In this document: positions 28,436 to 34,268 of the stretch, piece after piece
Position numbering within the stretch: position 1 is the stretch's first letter
Layout: the number at the start of each line of letters is the position of its first letter
From: an uncultured Oscillospiraceae bacterium
GTDB taxonomy: Bacteria > Bacillota > Clostridia > Oscillospirales > Oscillospiraceae
Direction: 5' to 3'
Assembly: GCA_934589835.1 (NCBI GenBank)
Contig: CAKTOK010000002.1
Span: forward strand, 1 to 64,000
DNA: 64,000 bases
Notes under the pieces: model-generated
Told to the model about the DNA's origin: nothing
Database searches by the model: none
What the model saw: only the letters and a program-made list of their open reading frames with translations
Program-made: the position numbers and the translations under genes

Positions 28436-28799
28436 GCGAGCGGGCCGGACAGTCGCGGGGATAAGGCGAAAGCCTGTCCGTGAGGAAAGTCCGGGCTCCA
28501 CAGGGCAAGAATAACGGGTAACGCCCGCCGAAGGCGACTTCAGGAAAAGTGCAACAGAGATATACCGCCCGCCGCAGCCTCGGAAACGGGGCCGCGGTGA
28601 GGTAAGGGTGGAAAGGCGAGGTAAGAGCTCACCCGACGGCTCGTGAAAGTGTCCGTCGCTGTAAACTCTATTCGGAGCAACACCGGTAGGAGAGCATACG
28701 GCTGGCCCGGCCGCTCTCGGGGTGGCTTGAGCGTGCCGGCAACGGTACGCCTAGATAGATGACTGTCAAAACAGAACCCGGCTTATAGGCCCGCTCGCG
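28436..28799 (+). ncRNA. rnpB: RNase P RNA (class A)
   Basis: The catalytic RNA that removes 5' leaders from tRNA precursors. The hallmark GAGGAAAGTCCGGGCTCC lies at 28481-28498 and the 3' hallmark ACAGAACCCGGCTTA near 28771-28785. The outermost helix P1 pairs GCGAGCGGGCC (28436-28446) with GGCCCGCTCGC (28788-28798). Length of about 364 nt is in the normal range. Confidence 0.97.
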
Positions 28800-28805
28800 C
28801 CAGAA

Positions 28806-28837
28806 AAGCCCTCCGCGCCGTCAGGCACGGAGGGCTT
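28806..28837. terminator. Terminator between rnpB and folC
   Basis: AAGCCCTCCG and CGGAGGGCTT form a 10-bp stem. It lies between the convergent rnpB and folC genes; no long T-run is present on either side. Confidence 0.65.
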
Positions 28838-28860
28838 GCTCTATCAACGAGGGCAGTTCG

Positions 28861-30144
28861 TTATTTGTCCGCTTCCAGGCAGCGCTTCAGCGCCGCCTCT
28901 GCATCGCCCATCAGATACAGCGACCCGCAGCACAGCAGCGCGCCGTCCGGCGGCGTCTGCGCCAGCGCCAGCGCAGCTCCCTCCTCAATGGAGCCGCCGG
29001 CCGTCGCCGGCCGCCCCAGCGTCGTCAGATACGCCGCCAGCTCTGCCGCCGGCAGGGCGCGGGGGTTGTCCGGCGTCACGGTGACGAATCGCGCCGCGTA
29101 GGGCAGCAGCGCCTCGTACATCCGGCGGTAGTCCTTGTCCCGCATCACGCCGGTCAGCACCGTCAGCGGCCGGTGCGGCAGGTAGTCCCGCACATTTTCC
29201 GCCAGCGCCGCCATGCACTGGGGATTGTGGCCGCCGTCCAGCACCACGGGGGGCTGACGGTGCAGCACCTCGAACCGCACGGGCCAGCGGACCTGCGCCA
29301 ACCCCTGCCGCACCGCCTCGTCGCTGATGCGCCAGCCCCGCCGCCGCAGCGTCTCCACCACGGTCAGCGCCGTGGCCGCATTGTACAGCTGCATCCGTCC
29401 CAGCAGCGGCAGGTGCAGCTCCCGCAGACCGCCAAAGTCGAAGACCTGTCCTGTCAGATCGTGGCTGCGGGGCGACAGACCGCTCAGCTCCACCGGATGC
29501 AGGGCCGCGCCGCAGCTCCGGCAGCGTGCCGCCGCCACCTCCGCCACCGAGGGGGCGCAGGGGTACAGCACCGCATCGCAGCCGCTTTTGATGATGCCGG
29601 ACTTGGTGGCGGCGATCTCCTCCACCGTGCCGCCCAGATACTGGGTGTGATCCAGTCCGATGCTGCACAGCACGGCGGCCTCCGGCGCGGGGATGACGTT
29701 GGTGGCATCGAACTCGCCGCCCATTCCCACCTCACATACCACGATGTCGCAGTGCCGGCGGGCGAACCAGGTGAAGGCGATGGCCGTGACCATCTCAAAC
29801 TCCGAGGGGTGATCCGCCATGGTGTCCGCCAGCGGCCGCACCTCCTCCGTCACGGCGCACAGCGCCTCGTCGGAGATCATCTCGCCGTCGATCTGCATCC
29901 GCTCGTTGAACCGGAAGATGTAGGGCGACGTGTACAGACCCGTTCGGTAGCCTGCGGCGCGCAGCACGGACGCCAGCATGGCACAGGTGGAGCCCTTGCC
30001 GTTGGTGCCCGTCACATGGATGAATTTCAGTGCCCGCTCCGGATGACCCAGCTCCTCCAGCAGCGCATCGATGCGCTGCAGCCCGGGCTTGCTGCCCCGC
30101 CAGTCCACGGCGTGGATATAGGCCAGCGCCTCACTGATCGTCAT
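28861..30144 (-). CDS. folC: Bifunctional folylpolyglutamate/dihydrofolate synthase
   Basis: A 427-residue FolC that adds glutamates to folates, and often also makes dihydrofolate from dihydropteroate. The ATP loop TGTNGKGSTCAM, the omega-loop region (TGLYTSPYIFRFNERMQI), EVGMGGEFDATN, SIGLDHTQYLG, KSGIIKSG and LDGGHNPQ are all present. ATG 30144 follows GGAGG. It overlaps by 14 bp the end of folT, the folate-uptake gene, so imported folate is trapped by polyglutamylation in the same operon. Both are behind a tetrahydrofolate riboswitch. Confidence 0.94.
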   Translation of the reverse strand: MTISEALAYIHAVDWRGSKPGLQRIDALLEELGHPERALKFIHVTGTNGKGSTCAMLASVLRAAGYRTGLYTSPYIFRFNERMQIDGEMISDEALCAVTEEVRPLADTMADHPSEFEMVTAIAFTWFARRHCDIVVCEVGMGGEFDATNVIPAPEAAVLCSIGLDHTQYLGGTVEEIAATKSGIIKSGCDAVLYPCAPSVAEVAAARCRSCGAALHPVELSGLSPRSHDLTGQVFDFGGLRELHLPLLGRMQLYNAATALTVVETLRRRGWRISDEAVRQGLAQVRWPVRFEVLHRQPPVVLDGGHNPQCMAALAENVRDYLPHRPLTVLTGVMRDKDYRRMYEALLPYAARFVTVTPDNPRALPAAELAAYLTTLGRPATAGGSIEEGAALALAQTPPDGALLCCGSLYLMGDAEAALKRCLEADK

Positions 30145-30724
30145 GCGCCGCGCCTCCTCTGCACCTGACCCGCCGCTGCACACCGGCCAGCGCGCCGCGC
30201 CGCAGCAGCAGCCACACGATGAGCGTGTCCGCCGCGCCGGTGAGGGCGAACTGGATGGACCGCTGCACCAGCTTTGTTAGGAAAAACGCCTGCTTGGCGT
30301 CGCCGCCGTATACCAGCGCCAGCGCCATGCTCTGCCACAGGACGGAGCCCAGCACCGCCGCCGGAAAGAATGCCAGCGCCGTCCGCAGCAGGGCGGGCCG
30401 CTCCGTCACGGGGCGGCGCACCGCGCCGGCCAGCAGGCCGTACAGAATGGGCGGCACGCAGAAAATGGGGTTGTAGCCGAAGGGGGAGAACAGGCAGCCG
30501 ATGAGATCGGCGGCGAAGCCCACGCACGCGCCGGGCAGGGGGCCAAACAGCAGCCCCGCCAGCACGATGGGCACGGCCTCCAGCGAGATACGGGTAGTCT
30601 CCGCAGGGATGAGGGTCAGCACCCGCGCCAGCACCACGCTCAGTGCGGTCAGCAGAGCGCATACGGTCAAAGCATAGGTGTTGAAAACAGGGGCGGACGC
30701 GCGTGACAATTCCTTTTCGGGCAT
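30131..30724 (-). CDS. folT: Folate ECF transporter S component
   Basis: A 197-residue membrane protein with six hydrophobic segments, of the energy-coupling-factor S-component type. The first span region TYALTVCALLTALSVVLARV is followed by RISLEAVPIVLAGLLFGPLPGA..GFAADLIG, a pattern of FolT proteins. It would capture folate and use shared ECF ATPases coded elsewhere. The tetrahydrofolate riboswitch and the folC neighbour strongly support folate as the substrate. ATG 30724 follows AAGGAGG, and this site is the target of the riboswitch. Confidence 0.92.
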   Translation of the reverse strand: MPEKELSRASAPVFNTYALTVCALLTALSVVLARVLTLIPAETTRISLEAVPIVLAGLLFGPLPGACVGFAADLIGCLFSPFGYNPIFCVPPILYGLLAGAVRRPVTERPALLRTALAFFPAAVLGSVLWQSMALALVYGGDAKQAFFLTKLVQRSIQFALTGAADTLIVWLLLRRGALAGVQRRVRCRGGAAHDDQ

Positions 30725-30731
30725 AAAAAAA

Positions 30732-30755
30732 CCTCCTTATCCTTGGGATGGGAGG
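30732..30755 (-). promoter_or_regulatory. Shine-Dalgarno sequestering hairpin (THF riboswitch expression platform)
   Basis: On the minus strand CCTCCCATCC (30746-30755) can pair with GGATAAGGAGG (30732-30742), which holds the folT ribosome-binding site. The same CCTCCCATCC is an exact complement of GGATGGGAGG (30839-30848) inside the riboswitch core, so the two pairings exclude each other. Confidence 0.75.
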
Positions 30756-30800
30756 GATCTCACAGATAAAATGAATGAAATCTCGCGGTGTGGAAGCTGA

Positions 30801-30870
30801 AATGGTATCGCGGAGCAAGCTCCTTCGTCCGGCGGCAGCCTCCCATCCGTCCGGCACTTAACGCACCATT
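30801..30870 (-). promoter_or_regulatory. Tetrahydrofolate (THF) riboswitch
   Basis: On the minus strand the core reads GCGTTAAGTGC..GGATGGGAGG...ACGAAGG..GCTCCGCG, matching the conserved blocks of the folT-type THF aptamer. The closing helix pairs AATGGT (30865-30870 region) with ACCATT (30801-30806 region). It is upstream of folT-folC. Bound reduced folate should shut translation of the operon. Confidence 0.88.
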
Positions 30871-30890
30871 TCTACACACGCGCTGACGGC

Positions 30891-30919
30891 ATTGTACCAT
30901 CTCCCGCGCAGAAAAGCAA
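30891..30919 (-). promoter_or_regulatory. Promoter of the folT-folC operon
   Basis: On the minus strand TTGCTT (30914-30919), 17-bp spacer, TACAAT (30891-30896). It is only 7-12 bp from the prophage left end at 30926-30945 and appears intact. Confidence 0.7.
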
Positions 30920-30931
30920 GAAGAAAAGGGG

Positions 30932-30945
30932 GGCGGACACATTTG
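30932..30945. repeat. Left target-site repeat (attL) of the prophage
   Basis: GGCGGACACATTTG, identical to 41096-41109. Together with the preceding AAAGGGG it is the left arm of a terminator palindrome whose right arm lies after the right end. The inner end carries GGACA at offset 22-26 (30967-30971). Confidence 0.85.
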
Positions 30946-30962
30946 AGTGAGTTCTAATATGT

Positions 30963-31003
30963 AAATGGACAGGCTGGATCAACTGATCTGGACCTGTCCA
31001 TTT
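30963..31003. repeat. Hairpin at the left end of the prophage
   Basis: AAATGGACAGG (30963-30973) and CCTGTCCATTT (30993-31003) are perfect inverted repeats; GATC...GATC inside can extend the stem. It overlaps the left terminal GGACA motif. It could be a phage origin or packaging signal, a terminator for reading from the left, or a transposase binding structure. Confidence 0.6.
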
Positions 31004-31041
31004 ATTACAAAGCCCTATATGGGCAGAAAGAGAGGCTCTAT

Positions 31042-31374
31042 ATGAGCGAGAAGCAGTACACGTTTAAGGATCGTGAGTGGGTTGTAACGGGCTGGGCCGA
31101 GGGCCAGATGGAGACAGACCGCACGGATGACAGAGGCAACCCTGTCATGCAGCCGTACTACCAGCTGTTCGTGCTGTCTCCGGTGAGTTCCTACAAATCG
31201 GACAACTACAATGCCAACGGCCTGAAGGCCGAGAAGCTGCGCTGTGTGTCCAATGCCGTATGGAAGGATCTCACGCCGTTGGAGGTCGTCAATCTGTACT
31301 TCGATGAGAAAAAGCGGGTGTCGCTGGCTGCGTCTACCGGTGTCTACGTCGAGCTGAACGAGATTTCCCTGTAA
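31042..31374 (+). CDS. 110-residue phage protein in SSB (pV-like) position
   Basis: A soluble 110-residue protein (MSEKQYTFKDREWVVTGW...) with short beta-rich stretches, several Tyr and Trp residues and no membrane span. AGAGAGG precedes the ATG. In filamentous phages a small single-stranded DNA-binding protein (pV or its analogue) is coded next to the replication initiator, which is the case here. The size fits, but I see no motif that proves it. Its function is therefore inferred from position. Confidence 0.55.
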   Translation: MSEKQYTFKDREWVVTGWAEGQMETDRTDDRGNPVMQPYYQLFVLSPVSSYKSDNYNANGLKAEKLRCVSNAVWKDLTPLEVVNLYFDEKKRVSLAASTGVYVELNEISL

Positions 31375-31404
31375 GGCTTCCATATACTCTTCTCCCATCC
31401 CAGC

Positions 31405-31493
31405 AACGCGCCGGAGGGTCGCTCCCTCCGGCGTGACCCCCCCCCGCTAACAGGGGGTCACTACCTACAAGATAGCCGGTTAGGGGGTCAGTT
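31405..31493. other. Candidate rolling-circle origin of the prophage
   Basis: Just upstream of rep: a 10-bp perfect stem (CGCCGGAGGG 31409-31418 with CCCTCCGGCG 31424-31433), then TGACCCCC (31434-31441) followed by two direct copies of its complement GGGGGTCA (31453-31460 and 31483-31490). Repeats plus hairpin directly before a Rep gene are typical of double-strand origins. The nick site is not identified. The stem could alternatively terminate the upstream gene. Confidence 0.5.
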
Positions 31494-32438
31494 ATGGAAG
31501 GAAAGGAGAACATCGTTCTTTATGACTGGCTGTCATTTACAAGCAAGAATCACTCACCGGAACAGCTGATAGAAGCACTGGGTCTGACGCACTGCCCGTG
31601 GCAGGAGACAAAGGGCGCGCACGGCTACCGTGACCGCAAATATTTTAGCTGTATCAGTGTCCATTACAATGGCCGCGAGGATATGGGCGTATGGGTGGAG
31701 CTGTCCGGCCAAGGCTGCCGGACATTTGAATCCCTCTCAAGTAAGAGCTGGGAGGATGTCTTCGGCTGGATCAATGCTCAGCAGCTGAAGATCACTCGTC
31801 TGGACGTGGCCTTTGACGATCATACCGGCATCCTTGACATCAACCAGATCGTGGATGATACGCGGATGCAGCGCTACGTCAGCCGCAGCGACTACTGGGA
31901 AACAGTCCTCAGCTCCAAGGGCTCCACCGTACAGATCGGCAGTCCGAAAAGCAAGGTACTGATCCGTATCTATGATAAAGCCGCAGAGCGGGGCTGTGAG
32001 GCCGGTACGCACTGGAACCGCGTAGAGCTTCAGCTCCGCGATGATCGGGCGCTCCAATTCACCAAGATACCGCTGATCGTAGGCGAGGCGTTCTCCGGCG
32101 TGCTGCTGAATTATCTGCGGTACGTCATACCGGATGATTCCGACAGCAACAAATGGCGCTGGCAGATGACGGACTACTGGTTGGATATGCTGGAGGTCGT
32201 GACGCCCATCAGGATATACACGGCCCCGGGCATGGACTATAACGTGGATCGCTGCCGCGAGTATGTGGTCAATCAGGCCGGAAACGCCATAGACGCCCTG
32301 ATCCGGATCTACGGCATCCACGATTTTCAGCACATGATCGCCACACGGCCCAGCTCACCGAACCCCAAATATGAGCGGCTGGTGCAGCAGTTTAAGATGA
32401 ACAGGCTCTCGGCGCTGGCCGGACAGTATATGACATGA
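31494..32438 (+). CDS. rep: Rolling-circle replication initiator (Rep_trans family)
   Basis: A 314-residue protein with Rep_trans (replication initiation factor) features: YDWLSFTSK near the start, VWVELSGQGCRTFE, the metal-binding-like ITRLDVAFDD near residue 102, and VLIRIYDKAAERG near residue 160, whose Tyr is the likely nicking residue, then WNRVELQLRDDRA. Such proteins nick one strand at the origin and start rolling-circle replication with the host PcrA helicase. They occur in Gram-positive plasmids and in filamentous phages. Its 3' end overlaps the next small gene as ATGA. Confidence 0.88.
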   Translation: MEGKENIVLYDWLSFTSKNHSPEQLIEALGLTHCPWQETKGAHGYRDRKYFSCISVHYNGREDMGVWVELSGQGCRTFESLSSKSWEDVFGWINAQQLKITRLDVAFDDHTGILDINQIVDDTRMQRYVSRSDYWETVLSSKGSTVQIGSPKSKVLIRIYDKAAERGCEAGTHWNRVELQLRDDRALQFTKIPLIVGEAFSGVLLNYLRYVIPDDSDSNKWRWQMTDYWLDMLEVVTPIRIYTAPGMDYNVDRCREYVVNQAGNAIDALIRIYGIHDFQHMIATRPSSPNPKYERLVQQFKMNRLSALAGQYMT

Positions 32439-32611
32439 ACGAATTTCAGATATTCTATGCGGTGTGGCGATGTTTCCGTCATACATGGTACAAGTACAGG
32501 AGGAAGATCATGCGATTCTGGGACAGGCTCAAGTGGGCGATGATCGGCGGCTTTGGCTATATGCTGGGCCGGTTCCTGTTTGAGTACCTCCGCCAATTTA
32601 CAGGAGGGTAA
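32435..32611 (+). CDS. 58-residue basic phage protein
   Basis: A short gene whose ATG overlaps the rep stop (ATGA) and which ends at an AGGAGGGTAA that doubles as the ribosome-binding site of the next gene. The product is rich in aromatic and basic residues (RHTWYKYRRKIMRFWDR) followed by a weakly hydrophobic MIGGFGYMLGRFLF. It could associate with the membrane or nucleic acid. No family recognised. Confidence 0.6.
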   Translation: MNEFQIFYAVWRCFRHTWYKYRRKIMRFWDRLKWAMIGGFGYMLGRFLFEYLRQFTGG

Positions 32612-32614
32612 ATC

Positions 32615-32902
32615 ATGGCAAAGAACAACATCCGCTCCGTCCGGTTCTCGGACGAGATGATAGAGATCATCAACCAGCAGATCGGCGACAACTTCACCCA
32701 GAAGTTTGAGCGCATGGTCTACAACTGCTATATGCTGCTGCCGGAGAAGCAGTCGCAGGCCGACAGGCTGGATACGCAGATCAAGGAAAAGCGCGAGGCG
32801 CTGAACAAGCTGCAGGACCGCTACTATGCCGGTGCCCAGTTCCTGAATGCGTTGGAAGCGCGGCTGCGTGATCTGAATTATCTGTTTGACGCGCAATCGT
32901 AA
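32615..32902 (+). CDS. 95-residue phage protein, ribbon-helix-helix-like with coiled coil
   Basis: The N-terminus IRSVRFSDEMIEIINQQIG resembles the strand and first helix of ribbon-helix-helix DNA-binding proteins; the second half (residues 45-90) is a charged heptad-like coiled coil. It starts after CAGGAGGG. It may be a copy-number or transcription regulator of the element, which is inferred from its fold and its place after rep. Its stop codon TAA lies inside the left arm of a GTAACAC stem-loop. Confidence 0.6.
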   Translation: MAKNNIRSVRFSDEMIEIINQQIGDNFTQKFERMVYNCYMLLPEKQSQADRLDTQIKEKREALNKLQDRYYAGAQFLNALEARLRDLNYLFDAQS

Positions 32903-32961
32903 CACATCAACCGCACGCTGCGGCGCGGATCAGATCTCGCAGCAGCTCCGCAGCGTGTTAC
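32899..32961. repeat. GTAACAC stem-loop, copy 1
   Basis: GTAACAC (32899-32905) pairs with GTGTTAC (32955-32961); inside, CGCTGCGG (32916-32923) pairs with CCGCAGCG (32948-32955). The left arm contains the stop codon of the preceding gene. First of six related structures in the element. Confidence 0.8.
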
Positions 32962-32963
32962 AT

Positions 32964-33038
32964 GGCGGGGTGTGAGTAAAGGTAGCTGGCTGGATTCTCA
33001 CTCCAGAGATGGAGGTTCGACTCCTCCCCCCGCAACCA
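32964..33038 (+). tRNA. tRNA-like sequence, anticodon CUC (Glu), initiator-like acceptor, possibly degenerate
   Basis: A 75-nt cloverleaf-like sequence. The acceptor pairs GCGGGG with CCCCGC but has a mismatch at the first pair (G-A), and the encoded 3' end is ACCA. The anticodon arm is CTGGA-TTCTCAC-TCCAG (anticodon CTC), the variable loop AGAT, and the T arm GGAGG-TTCGACT-CCTCC is perfect. The D arm is weak, with only about three pairs after adding one base to the 8-9 linker. A mismatch at pair 1-72 and the end CCCCCGCAACCA recall initiator tRNA, while the anticodon reads glutamate codons. It may be a functional odd tRNA, a captured remnant, or a structural signal. The possible coat gene ATG (33009) lies within its variable loop. 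Confidence 0.45.
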
Positions 33039-33248
33039 TTAAATCTAAGAAAGGAGGGCACTGCCGAGACTTCTTCCACCACCACCGTTGCTACCATTCT
33101 TGGTAACACCACTACGCTGGCCGATCTGGTCAAGTCCGTCTGGGACATCATGACCGCCAATCCCATTCTGACGCTGTTCATCTGCGCCGGTCTGGTGACT
33201 CTGGGCTTTTCCATCTTCCGGAGAGCCAAGCGCGCCGCACGCGGCTGA
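33009..33248 (+). CDS. Candidate major coat protein of the inovirus, start unclear
   Basis: The frame codes for up to 79 residues. The C-terminal 60 look like a filamentous phage coat subunit: a Ser/Thr-rich N-terminal part, amphipathic TLADLVKSVWDIM, a membrane span (PILTLFICAGLVTLGFSIF) and a basic end (RRAKRAARG). A strong AAAGGAGGG site (33050-33058) lies just before the coat-like part, but the next in-frame codons are ACT GCC GAG with no usable start. The only in-frame ATG is at 33009, inside the tRNA-like sequence and without a ribosome site. Either that start is used or the start codon has been lost. Confidence 0.55.
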   Translation: MEVRLLPPQPLNLRKEGTAETSSTTTVATILGNTTTLADLVKSVWDIMTANPILTLFICAGLVTLGFSIFRRAKRAARG

Positions 33249-33305
33249 TGCCGCAGGTAAGGGGTGTGGGGACCGCCCCACACCCCTTTTCTCATGGAGG
33301 TAATT

Positions 33306-33461
33306 ATGACTGAATTTCTAACAGGTGTCTGCCGCCTGATCTCCGGCGTCTTTGGCGCTGTGTTTGCCCAGCCGGTGCTTGCTTTTTTCATGACGACCAT
33401 GCTGATGGCCGTGGTGGCGGGCCTGTTTTTATATATCTATCGAAACTCAAAACGATTCTAA
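33306..33461 (+). CDS. 51-residue single-span membrane protein (coat-like)
   Basis: ATG 33306 follows GGAGG at good distance. The product has an amphipathic start, a span around residues 25-44 (AFFMTTMLMAVVAGLFLYIY) and a basic end RNSKRF. Size and layout resemble filamentous phage coat proteins, so it is a second candidate for the major coat or a minor tip protein. It is the first of a run of short membrane genes. Confidence 0.65.
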   Translation: MTEFLTGVCRLISGVFGAVFAQPVLAFFMTTMLMAVVAGLFLYIYRNSKRF

Positions 33462-33474
33462 GTGAGGTATTGCT

Positions 33475-33678
33475 ATGCTCAAGATTCTGGTGACCGGTGC
33501 GGTCTACATGGTATGTCTGTTCATTCTGGTGCTGGCGGCCTGCCTGATGATCTGGGTGATCACCCGCCTGCTGCGCTGGCTGTTCCCTCAGCGCTTCGGC
33601 GGTAAGGCTCCGGCGAAGAAGCCGAAGAAGGTCAAGAAGGTCGTCCTGACAGAGCCGGATGAGGAGGATGAAGTATGA
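33475..33678 (+). CDS. 67-residue single-span membrane protein with charged tail
   Basis: One strong membrane span near residues 8-32 (YMVCLFILVLAACLMIWVIT), then a lysine-rich stretch (KAPAKKPKKVKKVV) and an acidic end (EPDEEDEV). GAGGT precedes the ATG. The basic segment could contact phage DNA or lipid. It overlaps the next gene by ATGA. Probably a minor virion or assembly protein; no family recognised. Confidence 0.6.
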   Translation: MLKILVTGAVYMVCLFILVLAACLMIWVITRLLRWLFPQRFGGKAPAKKPKKVKKVVLTEPDEEDEV

Positions 33679-33893
33679 CTACGACGCTTGACCTCGCGCG
33701 GACGCTTTTGCTGGTTTGGGCTCTTCTGACATTCCTTGCCCTGTCCTTTTATCTTTGGTGGGACGCTTTTATCAAGCCCATCGTTGGTTGGATCAAGAAG
33801 CGTAACACAGACAGATCTCAGCTGCTCGACGCCAGGTCGAGAAAATGTGTTACACAAGAAAGCAGCGCCCAGACGGACGCTGCCCTCAAGTAA
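33675..33893 (+). CDS. 72-residue single-span membrane protein
   Basis: Starts within the preceding stop (ATGA). A membrane span covers about residues 9-30 (TLLLVWALLTFLALSFYLWW), followed by FIKPIVGWIKKRN. The last 30 residues are coded by the second GTAACAC stem-loop and look unrelated to a membrane protein, so the original reading frame may have ended sooner. Function unknown; likely a virion or assembly factor. Confidence 0.55.
   Translation: MTTTLDLARTLLLVWALLTFLALSFYLWWDAFIKPIVGWIKKRNTDRSQLLDARSRKCVTQESSAQTDAALK
33802..33853. repeat. GTAACAC stem-loop, copy 2 (inside a coding region)
   Basis: GTAACACA (33802-33809) pairs with TGTGTTAC (33846-33853), with an inner CTCGAC/GTCGAG stem at 33825-33841. 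Unlike the other copies it lies within an open frame, near its 3' end. Confidence 0.75.
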
Positions 33894-33894
33894 G

Positions 33895-33982
33895 TTAGCT
33901 GCGGAGCTTACGTCCCGCTATGGACATGATCGCCAAGATCAGCAGCAGCGGGTTACTGACGATGATCTTGATCGCGTTCCAT
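33895..33982 (-). other. Possible frame-disrupted small coat-like peptide on the minus strand
   Basis: AAAGGAG lies 7 bp before an ATG (33982), but that frame ends after nine codons. The frame one base on codes for WNAIKIIVSNPLLLILAI... ending GRKLRS and a stop, that is a 27-residue hydrophobic span with basic end. It resembles the W-D-I-M-x-x-N-P-I-L stretch of the coat candidate at 33009. A one-base difference would join the ATG to it. This may be a decayed or frameshifted 28-residue coat-like gene, or chance. Confidence 0.3.
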
Positions 33983-34006
33983 TGATGCGCTCCTTTCTTT
34001 GCAGTT

Positions 34007-34032
34007 CATCCCCCGCCTTACGGCGAGGGATG
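34007..34032. repeat. Strong 11-bp hairpin between minus-strand phage genes
   Basis: CATCCCCCGCC (34007-34017) pairs with GGCGAGGGATG (34022-34032), with one wobble and a 4-nt loop. It lies in the intergenic space of the phage and could be a terminator, origin or packaging structure. Confidence 0.6.
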
Positions 34033-34036
34033 AGGG

Positions 34037-34243
34037 TCAATCCTTTCGGCTATTCAATTCCTGCTCGATGGCGTCTATGGTGGCCTGTGCGTCTCGTTGG
34101 TCCCGCTCGATCTCCCGCGCCTCGGCGCGCTTGAGGTACTTCACGAGCTTTACGACAAGAACGATAATAGTGACAATTACGGCGATTGTTAGCAGAAGAC
34201 TAATTAAGCTGAAGATCATCCCAGGTATATCAGCGATAATCAT
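34037..34243 (-). CDS. 68-residue single-span membrane protein on the opposite strand
   Basis: ATG at 34243 (complement) follows AAAGGAG. The product has a long hydrophobic segment (residues 8-33, MIFSLISLLLTIAVIVTIIV) then a charged helical tail (KRAEAREIERDQRDAQATIDAIEQEL). It is transcribed against the coat and adsorption genes around it. The strong ribosome site and clean structure argue that it is real. It might be an immunity, superinfection-exclusion or lysis-type protein, but nothing in the sequence decides. Confidence 0.6.
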   Translation of the reverse strand: MIIADIPGMIFSLISLLLTIAVIVTIIVLVVKLVKYLKRAEAREIERDQRDAQATIDAIEQELNSRKD

Positions 34244-34268
34244 AGTAAATCTCCTTTGAGGTGTTTTT

